Assembly: GCA_017561285.1 (NCBI GenBank)
Contig: JAFZDG010000161.1
Coordinates: 1 to 26,215 of the forward strand
DNA length: 26,215 bases
Origin: Bacteroidaceae bacterium
GTDB lineage: Bacteria; Bacteroidota; Bacteroidia; Bacteroidales; Barnesiellaceae_A
Direction: 5' to 3'
Positions 15,632 through 23,864 of the stretch are shown here, piece after piece (within the stretch, counting starts at the first letter, position 1; each line of letters starts with the position of its first letter). The notes below the pieces were generated by a model. That model was not told where the DNA came from. It searched no databases and saw only the letters and a list, made by a program, of their open reading frames with translations. The translations under genes and the position numbers were made by a program.

Positions 15632-17063
15632 TGTGTGGAAATCGGTAGATAAGTTTACCATATTTTTATATGTTATACTTGTCTTGTTGGGCTGGGTGAG
15701 TATCTATGCTGCCAGCTATGACTTTGATCAAGCAAGTATTTTCGACTTTGCCGAGCGATCGGGCAAGCAGCTTGTGTGGATCGGATTATCGTTTGTATTG
15801 GCGTGGATTATTATGCTTGTCGATTCGCGTCTCTTTGAGACGTATGCCTATCTCATATACATTGCTTTTATATTACTGCTCATATTTACGTTTATTGTAG
15901 CCGATGAGGTGAAAGGTTCACGGTCGTGGCTTACTATAACCTCATCGATAAGATTGCAACCGGCCGAGTTTGCCAAGTTTGCCACTGCATTGGCTGTGGC
16001 AAAGATGTTCAATGGTTACAACTTTAAGTTTACCAAGCCATCCAATTTCTTCAAGATTGTAGGGTTGGTCATTCTGCCTATGTTGCTTATTGTGATGCAG
16101 AAAGAGACCGGTTCGGCATTGGTGTATTTATCTTTTGTCTTGATGATGTATCGCGAAGGTATGACCGGACTGGTGCTGTTTGGAGGCATTTGTGCCATCG
16201 TATATTTTATTTTGGGCATAAAGTTCAGTACCGATGTGTGGATGGGTGCGCCATTGGGAGAGAGTATTGTGTTGACTCTTATCTGTGTGGTTTTGGTAGG
16301 AATCGTGCGATTCTTTGCCGCCAATCGTATAGTGGCTCGTAATCTATCTATATTCTATATTATTGTGGCGGCCATAGTGGGTATTCTTATGTACTTCAAT
16401 GTTGCCGTACCTATGTTGTATGTTTTGTTGGGCGTTATTGCGCTCTCCATTCTATACCTTTTGGGTGTATATTTCTCTCATTTTTCGTCCAAGATATTGG
16501 TTGCAGTAGCTGTTACCATTGTATCGGTTGTGTTTATGTTCTCCTGTAATGCGGTATTCAATCAATTGAAATATCACCAACGTACCCGTATTGAGGTGCT
16601 GCTGGGTATGAAAGAGGACTTGCGCGATGCCGGATATAACGTCAACCAGTCGAAGATTGCCATTGGATCGGGCGGTTTTTGGGGCAAAGGTTTCTTGAAT
16701 GGAACGCAGACCAAACTTAAGTATGTACCCGAGCAAGATACCGATTTTATCTTCTGTACCATTGGTGAGGAAGAGGGCTTCTGGGGGGCTTGTATGGTAT
16801 TGCTGCTCTTTACGATGCTTATATTGCGCATTATGACCATTGCCGAGCGGCAACCTCGAGCCTTTGGACGAGTCTATGCTTATTGCGTGTTGGGAATCTT
16901 CTTCTTCCACCTATTTATCAATGTCGGTATGGTAATAGGTTTATGTCCGGTGATAGGTATTCCGTTGCCATTCTTCAGTTATGGCGGATCGTCTTTGTGG
17001 GGCTTTACGATTTTGTTGTTTATACTACTCCGCATCGATGCCTCGCGCAGTGAGCATTACTGA
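15615..17063 (+). CDS. rodA: SEDS peptidoglycan glycosyltransferase RodA
   Basis: The start is a GTG at 15615 within mrdA, giving 482 residues; a second in-frame GTG six codons later is possible. SEDS-family motifs are present: GSRSWLTITSSIRLQPAEFAK, the KETGSALVY stretch, and PEQDTDFIFCTIGEEEGFWG, whose Asp (TDF) corresponds by motif to the essential SEDS aspartate. The end PFFSYGGSSLWGF is typical. It polymerises lipid II glycan strands for side-wall growth with PBP2. It is about 110 residues longer than E. coli RodA because of two or three additional hydrophobic segments in the middle (about residues 215-300). The last 39 bases overlap the convergent YdeI-like gene. Confidence 0.96.
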   Translation: MARNVDVWKSVDKFTIFLYVILVLLGWVSIYAASYDFDQASIFDFAERSGKQLVWIGLSFVLAWIIMLVDSRLFETYAYLIYIAFILLLIFTFIVADEVKGSRSWLTITSSIRLQPAEFAKFATALAVAKMFNGYNFKFTKPSNFFKIVGLVILPMLLIVMQKETGSALVYLSFVLMMYREGMTGLVLFGGICAIVYFILGIKFSTDVWMGAPLGESIVLTLICVVLVGIVRFFAANRIVARNLSIFYIIVAAIVGILMYFNVAVPMLYVLLGVIALSILYLLGVYFSHFSSKILVAVAVTIVSVVFMFSCNAVFNQLKYHQRTRIEVLLGMKEDLRDAGYNVNQSKIAIGSGGFWGKGFLNGTQTKLKYVPEQDTDFIFCTIGEEEGFWGACMVLLLFTMLILRIMTIAERQPRAFGRVYAYCVLGIFFFHLFINVGMVIGLCPVIGIPLPFFSYGGSSLWGFTILLFILLRIDASRSEHY

Positions 17064-17420
17064 TGGTATATGATGGCTGTTCATTGCTTTCATCCACTCT
17101 CTTCGGCCGGCATTTGTCATCAAACCGCGCTTTTCAAGTTCGGCGCAACGTTGTTTGTTCAATTCGGTCCAATGACTGTTTTTACGGCGCGGTGATAGGC
17201 GTTGTGCCAATCGTCCGTCAGAGAGACGTTTGAGGGTGGAGTCTATCCATCCAAAGCACAAAGCCTCTTCTACAACATCGATATACGGAATTATATGCGG
17301 TTCGGGGTGTTGGCTACGAGTTGTTACTACCCAGCATTCGCGTTCGGTAGAGTGGTTTTCTTCGAGCCAACGCCTCAATTCGGAGCGTTGTGTAAAGTGT
17401 AAGAGGTTGGTGATGTTCAT
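17025..17420 (-). CDS. YdeI/OmpD-associated-family protein, short form
   Basis: The 131-residue protein carries the core signature of the YdeI family: a tryptophan-rich N-terminus (LRRWLEENHSTERECWVV), then IPYIDVVEEALCFGWIDS (44-61) and QRLSPRRKNSHWTELNKQR (73-91), followed by LEKRGLMTNAGR. Functions in this family are poorly defined; some members are linked to stress or bacteriocin tolerance. The C-terminal part found in longer members appears absent, and the gene ends inside the 3' end of convergent rodA. It is the last gene of a four-gene minus-strand cluster, 31 bp after the small membrane protein gene. No terminator separates it from rodA. Confidence 0.8.
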   Translation of the reverse strand: MNITNLLHFTQRSELRRWLEENHSTERECWVVTTRSQHPEPHIIPYIDVVEEALCFGWIDSTLKRLSDGRLAQRLSPRRKNSHWTELNKQRCAELEKRGLMTNAGRREWMKAMNSHHIPSVMLTARGIDAE

Positions 17421-17451
17421 ACCCTTCGCTATACGAGAGTTGCAACCGTTG

Positions 17452-17793
17452 TTACTCCTCTTTTTCTCTTTCGCGAGGTATTACGATAGAGGTGTATAGT
17501 TGCAAGAATGCCGAGATGGTGAGCAATACAATCCAATCGTTTCCGTCTTGAAACATCAGGTATGATGCAAATAAAAGCATCAGTGTGGCCAACAGCTCAA
17601 TGAGTGTGAGACGGCGCAGACGGGTGTTTTTTCCTCTATAGGGTGTTATGAGGCGTATTACCGACATACCGGCAGCACCTACGGCAAAAACGTATGGTAC
17701 CCATTCTTCAAATACAAAGAGAGGAAGTAATGCACCCACTACCACAAGCATAGCCGATGCCTTGAATATAATATCTTTTATGTTTGACTTCAT
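17452..17793 (-). CDS. Small four-helix membrane protein, conserved hypothetical
   Basis: I do not recognise a named family. The 113-residue protein has four hydrophobic segments at about 12-28, 32-48, 64-82 and 87-103. A basic loop lies between the second and third (TPYRGKNTRLRRL) and a charged tail follows (PREREKEE). The positive-inside rule would place that loop and the tail in the cytoplasm. It begins 1 bp after the FtsB-like gene, so the two are almost surely co-translated, and a role near the division apparatus is possible but only inferred. Confidence 0.8.
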   Translation of the reverse strand: MKSNIKDIIFKASAMLVVVGALLPLFVFEEWVPYVFAVGAAGMSVIRLITPYRGKNTRLRRLTLIELLATLMLLFASYLMFQDGNDWIVLLTISAFLQLYTSIVIPREREKEE

Positions 17794-17794
17794 A

Positions 17795-18154
17795 CTATTG
17801 AGAGAGATGTGAGGCTGTTATAGAATCGGGGCTGTTTACGACTATATATACATCCTCGTGAGGACGTTGCATACCATGCTTTTCGCGTGCAATGCGGTCG
17901 ATTGTAACCGAGTCGGTCTCGCTATGGTTAATCTCTTGTTTAAGTTGTTCTATAATTCTATTTTCGGTTTCTATTTGTTGCTTGAGGCCTCTGATACGTG
18001 CATCGTTGTTGCAAATGTCAATGTAGCTTTTGTCACCGATAGGTAACATATGCAACACAACAAAACCAACAATAAGAAATGCCGGAATGAAGGGCGTAAT
18101 ATATCGCTTAACAAAACTCGAAATCTGCTTTTTGGTAATTTTCATATCCACCAT
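17795..18154 (-). CDS. FtsB/DivIC-like septum formation initiator
   Basis: This 119-residue bitopic protein has a membrane helix at about 21-37, a coiled coil at about 50-78 (ARIRGLKQQIETENRIIEQL) and the conserved C-terminal DivIC/FtsB block IDRIAREKHGMQRPHEDVYI (85-104). Such proteins bind FtsL and FtsQ and help activate septal wall synthesis. The start may be the ATG at 18154 or the one three codons later. It follows the secreted-protein gene by 16 bp and precedes the membrane-protein gene by 1 bp. Confidence 0.92.
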   Translation of the reverse strand: MVDMKITKKQISSFVKRYITPFIPAFLIVGFVVLHMLPIGDKSYIDICNNDARIRGLKQQIETENRIIEQLKQEINHSETDSVTIDRIAREKHGMQRPHEDVYIVVNSPDSITASHLSQ

Positions 18155-18170
18155 TATAATGTACTTGGTG

Positions 18171-18878
18171 TTATAGTATCAACGAGTCGTTCGCAATATA
18201 TTGGTCGAGGAATTGGGCAACCTTGATGAGGCTGTCTATGCTTTTCCACTTGATTTTGTTCTCTTTGAGAAATTTGTTGAACTCTTTCTTTTGTTGTGAG
18301 GTAAGCAACTCGTTAACACCTCTTTTGCTGGCGTGGCATATAGCGCGATCGTTGACAACCAGCACTGTGCGATTGATAGTGGGCAATGTGCGTGTGTTGT
18401 ATTTGTTCTCAACGGTTTCTCTGTAGCGAAGTACAGCCATATTGCCATGATCAGAGAACGATGCAATGTTTTGGGTAGAAGCAGTAGTAGTGGGAGAGCC
18501 ATATGCGCCACCACCATCGTTGAGTGAGTTGAAGTCGCATTCGCTGGTTGTACCTATTACTACATATTGAGTTTTGTATGTAACGTGTACATATTTATTA
18601 CCTCTGTTTATCAATACAGTTTTGTCTTCGCATACAACAGAGTCTATTTTGTTGGCATCTCTAACGACCATAATATTGTCTTGGTCGGTAAATTGCAACT
18701 GGTTGTATGCCAAATGCACATTGACACTGGCACTCTCGGCTTTGCCATCGTTGAAGTAAACAATAGCCTCTTTGAAATCTTTGAAAAGATAAGGCCAACC
18801 TTCGGTGGGTTCGTACTCTTGTGTATAGCCGGCTATAGTAGCACATATAAACATTGCTGTGAAAAGAATCTTCTTCAT
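18171..18878 (-). CDS. Secreted protein of unknown function (235 aa)
   Basis: A signal peptide is clear (MKKILFTAMFICATIAGYTQ). The mature part begins GWPYLFKDFKEAIVYFNDGK and NVHLAYNQLQFTDQDNIMVV, a pattern (FKDGK ... NYN ... MQF) that I have met in uncharacterised exported Bacteroidetes proteins. A Gly/Thr/Ser-rich loop at about 120-136 (NDGGGAYGSPTTTASTQ) splits two halves, and a helical C-terminus (LTSQQKKEFNKFLKENKIKW) follows. No catalytic motif is seen. It leads the minus-strand cluster, 16 bp before the FtsB-like gene. The only promoter-like match is TAAATTCG on the minus strand (18913-18920), one base off the -7 consensus. Confidence 0.8.
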   Translation of the reverse strand: MKKILFTAMFICATIAGYTQEYEPTEGWPYLFKDFKEAIVYFNDGKAESASVNVHLAYNQLQFTDQDNIMVVRDANKIDSVVCEDKTVLINRGNKYVHVTYKTQYVVIGTTSECDFNSLNDGGGAYGSPTTTASTQNIASFSDHGNMAVLRYRETVENKYNTRTLPTINRTVLVVNDRAICHASKRGVNELLTSQQKKEFNKFLKENKIKWKSIDSLIKVAQFLDQYIANDSLIL

Positions 18879-18931
18879 AATTTATGTTTGAATAAGGTTA
18901 AACTTCGAGCTACGAATTTACGCATATTTTT

Positions 18932-18939
18932 TATATTTG
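18932..18939 (+). promoter_or_regulatory. Possible distal -7 box upstream of the M16 peptidase gene
   Basis: TATATTTG matches TAnnTTTG on the plus strand about 200 bases before the peptidase start. The region is very A/T-rich, so a chance match is likely. Confidence 0.25.
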
Positions 18940-19103
18940 CTATTTTGTCGGTACAAATTTTTATCAATCGTGAAGTGATTTAAACTTTTTTAGTTGATTT
19001 TTATTAAACAGGTGGCGTTGTAGGAAAAGGGTATATGTTTATGAAATTTTGATATGACAGGTTAATTTTAATAAAGTATAGATGCATTGAGCAGAAAATA
19101 GCT

Positions 19104-19111
19104 TATCTTTG
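19104..19111 (+). promoter_or_regulatory. -7 box of the M16 peptidase gene
   Basis: TATCTTTG, a perfect -7 element, lies 31 bases upstream of the ATG at 19143. Confidence 0.65.
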
Positions 19112-19142
19112 CACATTGGAATTGAACAATCATTAAATAATT

Positions 19143-22058
19143 ATGAATATGAAAACAAGAAAATTAGCAATGCTGTTGCTCCTGCTCCTCACCACTTGTT
19201 TCTACTCGGTGGCGCAGTTGAGTACATTTACTTTGCGTAATGGTGCTACAGTTTACATTTGGGAAGACAAATCGCAACCCGATGTGTATGGTATGGTAAC
19301 ATTCAATGTAGGTTCTATCGATGATCCTACACAATACACCGGTCTTGCACACTATCTTGAGCACGTAATGTTCAAGGGTACTCAAACTATTGGTGCTCTC
19401 AATTGGGAGAAAGAGAAACCCTTGTATGAGCAAATCATTGCCAAATATGACGAGATGGCAGCTACTACCGATGCCAAGGCCAAAGAGGCAATCGGTTTGG
19501 AAATCAACAAACTCTCGGTTGAGGCAGCACAATATGCTGCTGCCAATGAGTTTACTTTGTTGGTAGATGGTATGGGTGGTCAAGGTCTTAATGCCGGTAC
19601 CGGTTATGACCAAACAATGTATTTCAATACATTCCCTCCCACACAACTCGAAAAATGGTTGGAACTCTATAGCGAGCGTCTTATAGATCCCGTTTTCCGT
19701 GGTTTCCAAACAGAGCTTGAGGCTGTGTATGAAGAGTATAACATGTACCAAGATAACATTGGTTCAAACCTCTCTCAATTTATCTTTGGTGAGGCTTTCA
19801 AGGGTACTCCCTATGGTCGCCCCATCATTGGTTTGCCCGAGCACTTGAAAAATCCCAGCTTGAGCAGCTTGATAAACTTCTATGAGAATTGGTATGGTCC
19901 TGAGAATATGGCTATTATTCTTGTTGGTAATCTCGATGCAGCTCAAGCCGTTTCGCTTGTTCGTCAAAAATTTGAGCGTATTCCCCGTCGTGGTGTGAAA
20001 TCGCACGAAGAGGTTGTACGCACACCCTTCAGTGGCCGCCGCGTTATCTCGGAGAAACTCTTCTATCAACCCTTCGTTGCGATGGTGTACAATGGTGTTG
20101 CATCTAATGCATCTGATGAGATTGCTTTGCAAGTAGCAACACAATTGCTTACGAATGGTCAGTCGAGCGGTATTCTCGACAAACTCGCCGTAGATGGTAC
20201 TATTATGGGTGCAGCTGCTTCGCCTGTTTCGTTCCGCAATGCCGGTATTGTTATGCTTCAAATTTTCCCCGCATACGACCAAAGTCAAGGTAAATACGAT
20301 AGCCACGCTTCGGTAGAGAAGATGATGGTAGATGCCATTGAGCAATTGCGCACCGGACAATTTACGCTTGAGCAACTCGAAGCTGTGAAGAGCGCCATCA
20401 TTCGCGATTTCCAATTGGGTATGGAGTCGAACGATGCCAAAGCTCAAAATCTTTCGAGCCTCTTCAATACAGGTACCAACCCTGTTGAGCTTGTAAATTA
20501 TACTCAAAACGTTGCTGCTATTACAGCCGAAGATGTTATCAATGTTGTAAACAAATACCTCAACAACGATGTATTGGTTGTGAACGTACAAGAGATACGT
20601 GGCGATCGCAAGGTTACAAAACTCGATAAAGTTGCTAAACCCGGCTACTTGCCTGTTGAGGCTGTAAGCGGTGTGAAGAGCGACTATGCTCAATACCTCG
20701 AGTCAATGGAGGTTCCTGCTCCTCAACCCGACTACTGCGATTTCAACTCGGTACAAGAGCGTCCCATCAACACTCGCAGCAAATTGTACTATACTGTGAA
20801 CCCCGAAAACGAAGTGTATAGCCTTACATTGCGTTATGGTGTAGGTACACGCCGTATGCCTATCCTTGCCTATGCAGTACCCTTGATGAACAATGCCGGT
20901 ACAATGGCTCACCTCTCTCCCTATGAGTTTAAGCAAGCGTTGGCTCGTCTCAACACCACTATCAACTATTCGGTGTCTAAAGACTATATGACCGTAACAC
21001 TCTACGGTTCGGAAAGCTCTCTTACAGCAGCTTGCCAACTTTTGCAACGTCAAATCCTTATGCCTCAATTGGATGAGAAACAATTGCAAGGTATCATTGG
21101 TCAAGAGTATAGCTCTCGTATGAGCGAGAAGGAGAGCGTTGAGTCGCAACAACAAGCTTTGATGCAATATATGCTCTATGGTGAGAACTCAGACTTCCTC
21201 ACTCGTATGCCTCTCCAAAAGGTTGTTGAACTCTCGGCCGGTGAGCTTTCGGCTGCCTTCCGCGAAGCTACCAACTACGAGTTTACAGCACACTATGTAG
21301 GTACAATGCCCTTCGACCAAGTATATGATATCTTGAGTGCCAACTTGCCTCTCATCGAGAACGAAACCGTTTCGCACTCGCCCGAGGTAATGGACCGTTC
21401 GGAATACACTGAGAATACTATCTATTTCTTGCCCAACGACAAGGCTAAGCAAAGCAACATCTACTTCTTTGTAGAAGGTGAGCCTTTTGATATCGATGAG
21501 TCAATCATTATGCAAGCTTTCTCTACCTATTTTGGTGCCGGTTTTGGTAGCCTTGTGGTAGATGAGATTCGTGAGAAGCGTGCTATGGCATATTCGGCCT
21601 ATGGTGCAATCAATGCTCCTCAATTGCCCGGTAAGAATTGGATGTTTATGGGTTACGTAGGTACTCAAGCCGACAAGACTTTGGAAGCTTTGCAAGTATA
21701 TACCGACTTGTTGAACGATATGCCTCAAGCTCGCGAGAACTTTGACGTAATAAAGACCAATATGCGTGAGTCGCTCTTGAGCGAGAAACCCGGTTTCCGT
21801 GGCCGCAGTATGACTTTTGACTACTGGAAACGTATGGGCTATACTCAAGATCCCGCTATCGAAAATATGAAACGTATCGAAGAGCTTACTTTCGATGATA
21901 TCGTTAAGTTCTACGAAGAAAACATCAAGGGCAAACCTATTGCAATTGCCATCGTAGGTACTCCCAAAGATGTTAAAGAGAAAGATTTGGCTAAGTTTGG
22001 TAAGGTTGTGAAAATACAACGTTCGAAACTCTATACCGACGATTCTTTGTCATTCTAA
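19143..22058 (+). CDS. Exported M16-family zinc metallopeptidase (two-half, pitrilysin-like)
   Basis: The 971-residue protein has a signal peptide (residues 1-25, ending CFYSVAQ); the ATG at 19149 is an equally good start. The inverted zinc motif HxxEH is at His70-Tyr-Leu-Glu73-His74, and the third ligand is probably Glu198 in ELEAVYEEYN. Between them lies a helical insert of about 48 residues relative to pitrilysin (KPLYEQIIAKYDEMAATTD), which is common in this bacterial subgroup. The second, inactive half carries the substrate-binding region (GAGFGSLVVDEIREKRAMAY, near 800). It should degrade or process peptides in the periplasm or outside the cell. It is monocistronic: its own promoter precedes it and a terminator follows 21 bp after the stop. 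A-type codons such as CAA for Gln are used more uniformly here than in neighbours, which suggests high expression. Confidence 0.94.
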   Translation: MNMKTRKLAMLLLLLLTTCFYSVAQLSTFTLRNGATVYIWEDKSQPDVYGMVTFNVGSIDDPTQYTGLAHYLEHVMFKGTQTIGALNWEKEKPLYEQIIAKYDEMAATTDAKAKEAIGLEINKLSVEAAQYAAANEFTLLVDGMGGQGLNAGTGYDQTMYFNTFPPTQLEKWLELYSERLIDPVFRGFQTELEAVYEEYNMYQDNIGSNLSQFIFGEAFKGTPYGRPIIGLPEHLKNPSLSSLINFYENWYGPENMAIILVGNLDAAQAVSLVRQKFERIPRRGVKSHEEVVRTPFSGRRVISEKLFYQPFVAMVYNGVASNASDEIALQVATQLLTNGQSSGILDKLAVDGTIMGAAASPVSFRNAGIVMLQIFPAYDQSQGKYDSHASVEKMMVDAIEQLRTGQFTLEQLEAVKSAIIRDFQLGMESNDAKAQNLSSLFNTGTNPVELVNYTQNVAAITAEDVINVVNKYLNNDVLVVNVQEIRGDRKVTKLDKVAKPGYLPVEAVSGVKSDYAQYLESMEVPAPQPDYCDFNSVQERPINTRSKLYYTVNPENEVYSLTLRYGVGTRRMPILAYAVPLMNNAGTMAHLSPYEFKQALARLNTTINYSVSKDYMTVTLYGSESSLTAACQLLQRQILMPQLDEKQLQGIIGQEYSSRMSEKESVESQQQALMQYMLYGENSDFLTRMPLQKVVELSAGELSAAFREATNYEFTAHYVGTMPFDQVYDILSANLPLIENETVSHSPEVMDRSEYTENTIYFLPNDKAKQSNIYFFVEGEPFDIDESIIMQAFSTYFGAGFGSLVVDEIREKRAMAYSAYGAINAPQLPGKNWMFMGYVGTQADKTLEALQVYTDLLNDMPQARENFDVIKTNMRESLLSEKPGFRGRSMTFDYWKRMGYTQDPAIENMKRIEELTFDDIVKFYEENIKGKPIAIAIVGTPKDVKEKDLAKFGKVVKIQRSKLYTDDSLSF

Positions 22059-22079
22059 TTCATCTATCCATTATACGAT

Positions 22080-22118
22080 AAGAGTTGTGTCACTTGATTG
22101 TGGCGCAACTCTTTTTTT
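22080..22118 (+). terminator. Intrinsic terminator of the M16 peptidase gene
   Basis: AAGAGTTGTGTCAC pairs with GTGGCGCAACTCTT over 14 positions (two G-U pairs) around a six-base loop, followed by seven T (22112-22118). Confidence 0.9.
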
Positions 22119-22147
22119 ATATTTATGCATATATAGAATAAATATAT

Positions 22148-22155
22148 TATATTTG
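22148..22155 (+). promoter_or_regulatory. -7 box of the CotH-family gene
   Basis: TATATTTG matches TAnnTTTG, 37 bases upstream of the ATG at 22193 and downstream of the peptidase terminator. Confidence 0.55.
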
Positions 22156-22192
22156 CAAAAGAAGATTGTAATAATATTAAATAATAGGTGTT

Positions 22193-23770
22193 ATGTGTAG
22201 AAGATTGTTCCTCCCGTTTGTCGTGCTCTTTATGGTGTCTTGGTGCAGTGATTTATTGGCTTCTGGTCGATTGGCCGATGAGCCGGTAGAAGATTATACT
22301 CCCATTACCAATCTCCCGACAATATTTATCAATACCGAAAATGGTGTGGGTGTTACCAGCAAAGAGGAGTATGTCAAAGCCGTTGTGACTGTGCGTAATG
22401 CAGCCAACGAAGAAGATAACATCACCGAAGTAGAAGCCGAAATAAAAGGTCGTGGCAACTCGACATGGGGTATGGCAAAGAAACCCTATCGTTTGAAGTT
22501 TGATAAGAAAATTCAACTCTTGGGTAATGATGCCAAAGAGAAAAATTGGGTGCTGTTGGCCAACTTCGCCGATAAAACGTTGATGCGTAATGCCTTGGCT
22601 TTTGAGACTGCTCGTAATCTGTTTCATTTCGGATTCACCCCATCGGTAACCTTTGTCGATGTGGTTCTCAATGGTCGCAACATAGGTAGTTATCTGCTTA
22701 CCGATCAAGTGGAGGTAAAGGAGAAGCGTGTGCCGGTTGTAGAACAGGAGACTACCGTAGCTATGGGCGACTCTGAAATATCGGGCGGTTATCTCATTGA
22801 GGTAGATGGATTTGCTGAGCAAGAAATATCTTGGTTCAAGACAGCCAAAGATATGAAAATTACTATCAAATACCCCAAAGACGATGAGATAAATGCTGCG
22901 CAGAAGAACTATATTTCCAATTATACGCAACGTATGGAGAATGCGCTATTTTCGGCCAATATGTCGGACGAACGGAGAGGGTGGAGACGATATGTCGATG
23001 AGGCTTCGTGGATCGATTGGTATATTGCTTGTGAGCTTTTCGGTAACTCCGACTCTTGGTGGAGTACCTATATGTATAAAGACCGAGACGAAAAATTCAA
23101 GATGGGGCCTTTGTGGGACTTCGATATTGCCTTTAACAACGACTATCGCATAGGCGATGCTACCCAAAAATTTATGCGAGAGTCGGCCTGTGAGCCTAAA
23201 ACATGGATTAAACAATGGTGGAAAGACGAAACTCTTGTTGAGGCCGTAAAGAAAAGTTGGAATAAGATTGGTGCCGAAAACATTCGTGCTTTTATGAATA
23301 ACTATATAGACTCTACGGCAGCTCTCTTGGATGAATCGCAAGCCAATAACTTCAAGATGTGGCGAGTACTCGATAAGCGTGTACACTATGAAATAGAGGC
23401 TCGTGGCACTTATGAGGCTGAAGTGGCTTTTCTAAGAGATTATGTAAATGCCCGTATCGATTTTCTTGATAGTGCTTGGGGCGATCCTTCGGGTTTGGAT
23501 GGTGTGAATGTAGAAAATAACAGACTCGTTATTGTACCCAATCCGGTTGAGCAGGGCGATGAGGTGATGATAACGTCGGTGCCTCTATGGGGTAGTATTC
23601 GTGTGACTGTAGCAGCCGTTGATGGCCGCATTGTATATACATCTCGTGTGTATGCAAACGATGAAGGTGAGGTAGCTTTCAGTAGCGATATGTTGTCGAA
23701 CGGTGTTTACATTGTGATCGTAAGCGACACCAATAGCAATATTTATAGAGGAACTTTGGTTGTAAAATAA
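22193..23770 (+). CDS. Secreted CotH-kinase-family protein with T9SS sorting domain
   Basis: The 525-residue protein has a signal peptide (about 1-25). The CotH domain spans about 40-420: KGRGNSTWGMAKKPYRLKF (85-103) is the family hallmark, followed by KNWVLLANFADKTLMRNALA, SGGYLIEVDGF and MGPLWDFDIAFNND (near 303-316), the last holding the kinase-like DFD motif. Spore-coat CotH proteins are atypical protein kinases; in Bacteroidetes the substrate is unknown. Residues about 440-525 form a Type A C-terminal sorting domain (LVIVPNPVEQGDEV ... VAAVDGRIVYTSRV ... LSNGVYIVIV ... GTLVVK), which directs secretion by the type IX system and usually attachment to the surface. The gene stands alone with its own promoter and converges on the large multidomain gene to the right. 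Confidence 0.92.
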   Translation: MCRRLFLPFVVLFMVSWCSDLLASGRLADEPVEDYTPITNLPTIFINTENGVGVTSKEEYVKAVVTVRNAANEEDNITEVEAEIKGRGNSTWGMAKKPYRLKFDKKIQLLGNDAKEKNWVLLANFADKTLMRNALAFETARNLFHFGFTPSVTFVDVVLNGRNIGSYLLTDQVEVKEKRVPVVEQETTVAMGDSEISGGYLIEVDGFAEQEISWFKTAKDMKITIKYPKDDEINAAQKNYISNYTQRMENALFSANMSDERRGWRRYVDEASWIDWYIACELFGNSDSWWSTYMYKDRDEKFKMGPLWDFDIAFNNDYRIGDATQKFMRESACEPKTWIKQWWKDETLVEAVKKSWNKIGAENIRAFMNNYIDSTAALLDESQANNFKMWRVLDKRVHYEIEARGTYEAEVAFLRDYVNARIDFLDSAWGDPSGLDGVNVENNRLVIVPNPVEQGDEVMITSVPLWGSIRVTVAAVDGRIVYTSRVYANDEGEVAFSSDMLSNGVYIVIVSDTNSNIYRGTLVVK

Positions 23771-23788
23771 ATCTTTTACACAGAAAAT

Positions 23789-23826
23789 AACAAGAACACA
23801 TTTGCCGGGGTAAGTGTGTTCTTGTT
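23789..23826. terminator. Hairpin between convergent genes, probable bidirectional terminator
   Basis: AACAAGAACACA (23789-23800) and TGTGTTCTTGTT (23815-23826) form a perfect 12-bp stem with a 14-base loop. T runs are short on both sides (GGTTTGTTT on plus, ATTTTC on minus), so efficiency is uncertain. Confidence 0.75.
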
Positions 23827-23864
23827 GGTTTGTTTCAGCAGTGATGCTCTATAGGGTTTGATAC

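Noticed and set aside
19764..20693. 309-codon minus-strand ORF inside the M16 peptidase gene
   Set aside because: It is an antisense shadow; the plus-strand frame has full family motifs and a promoter.
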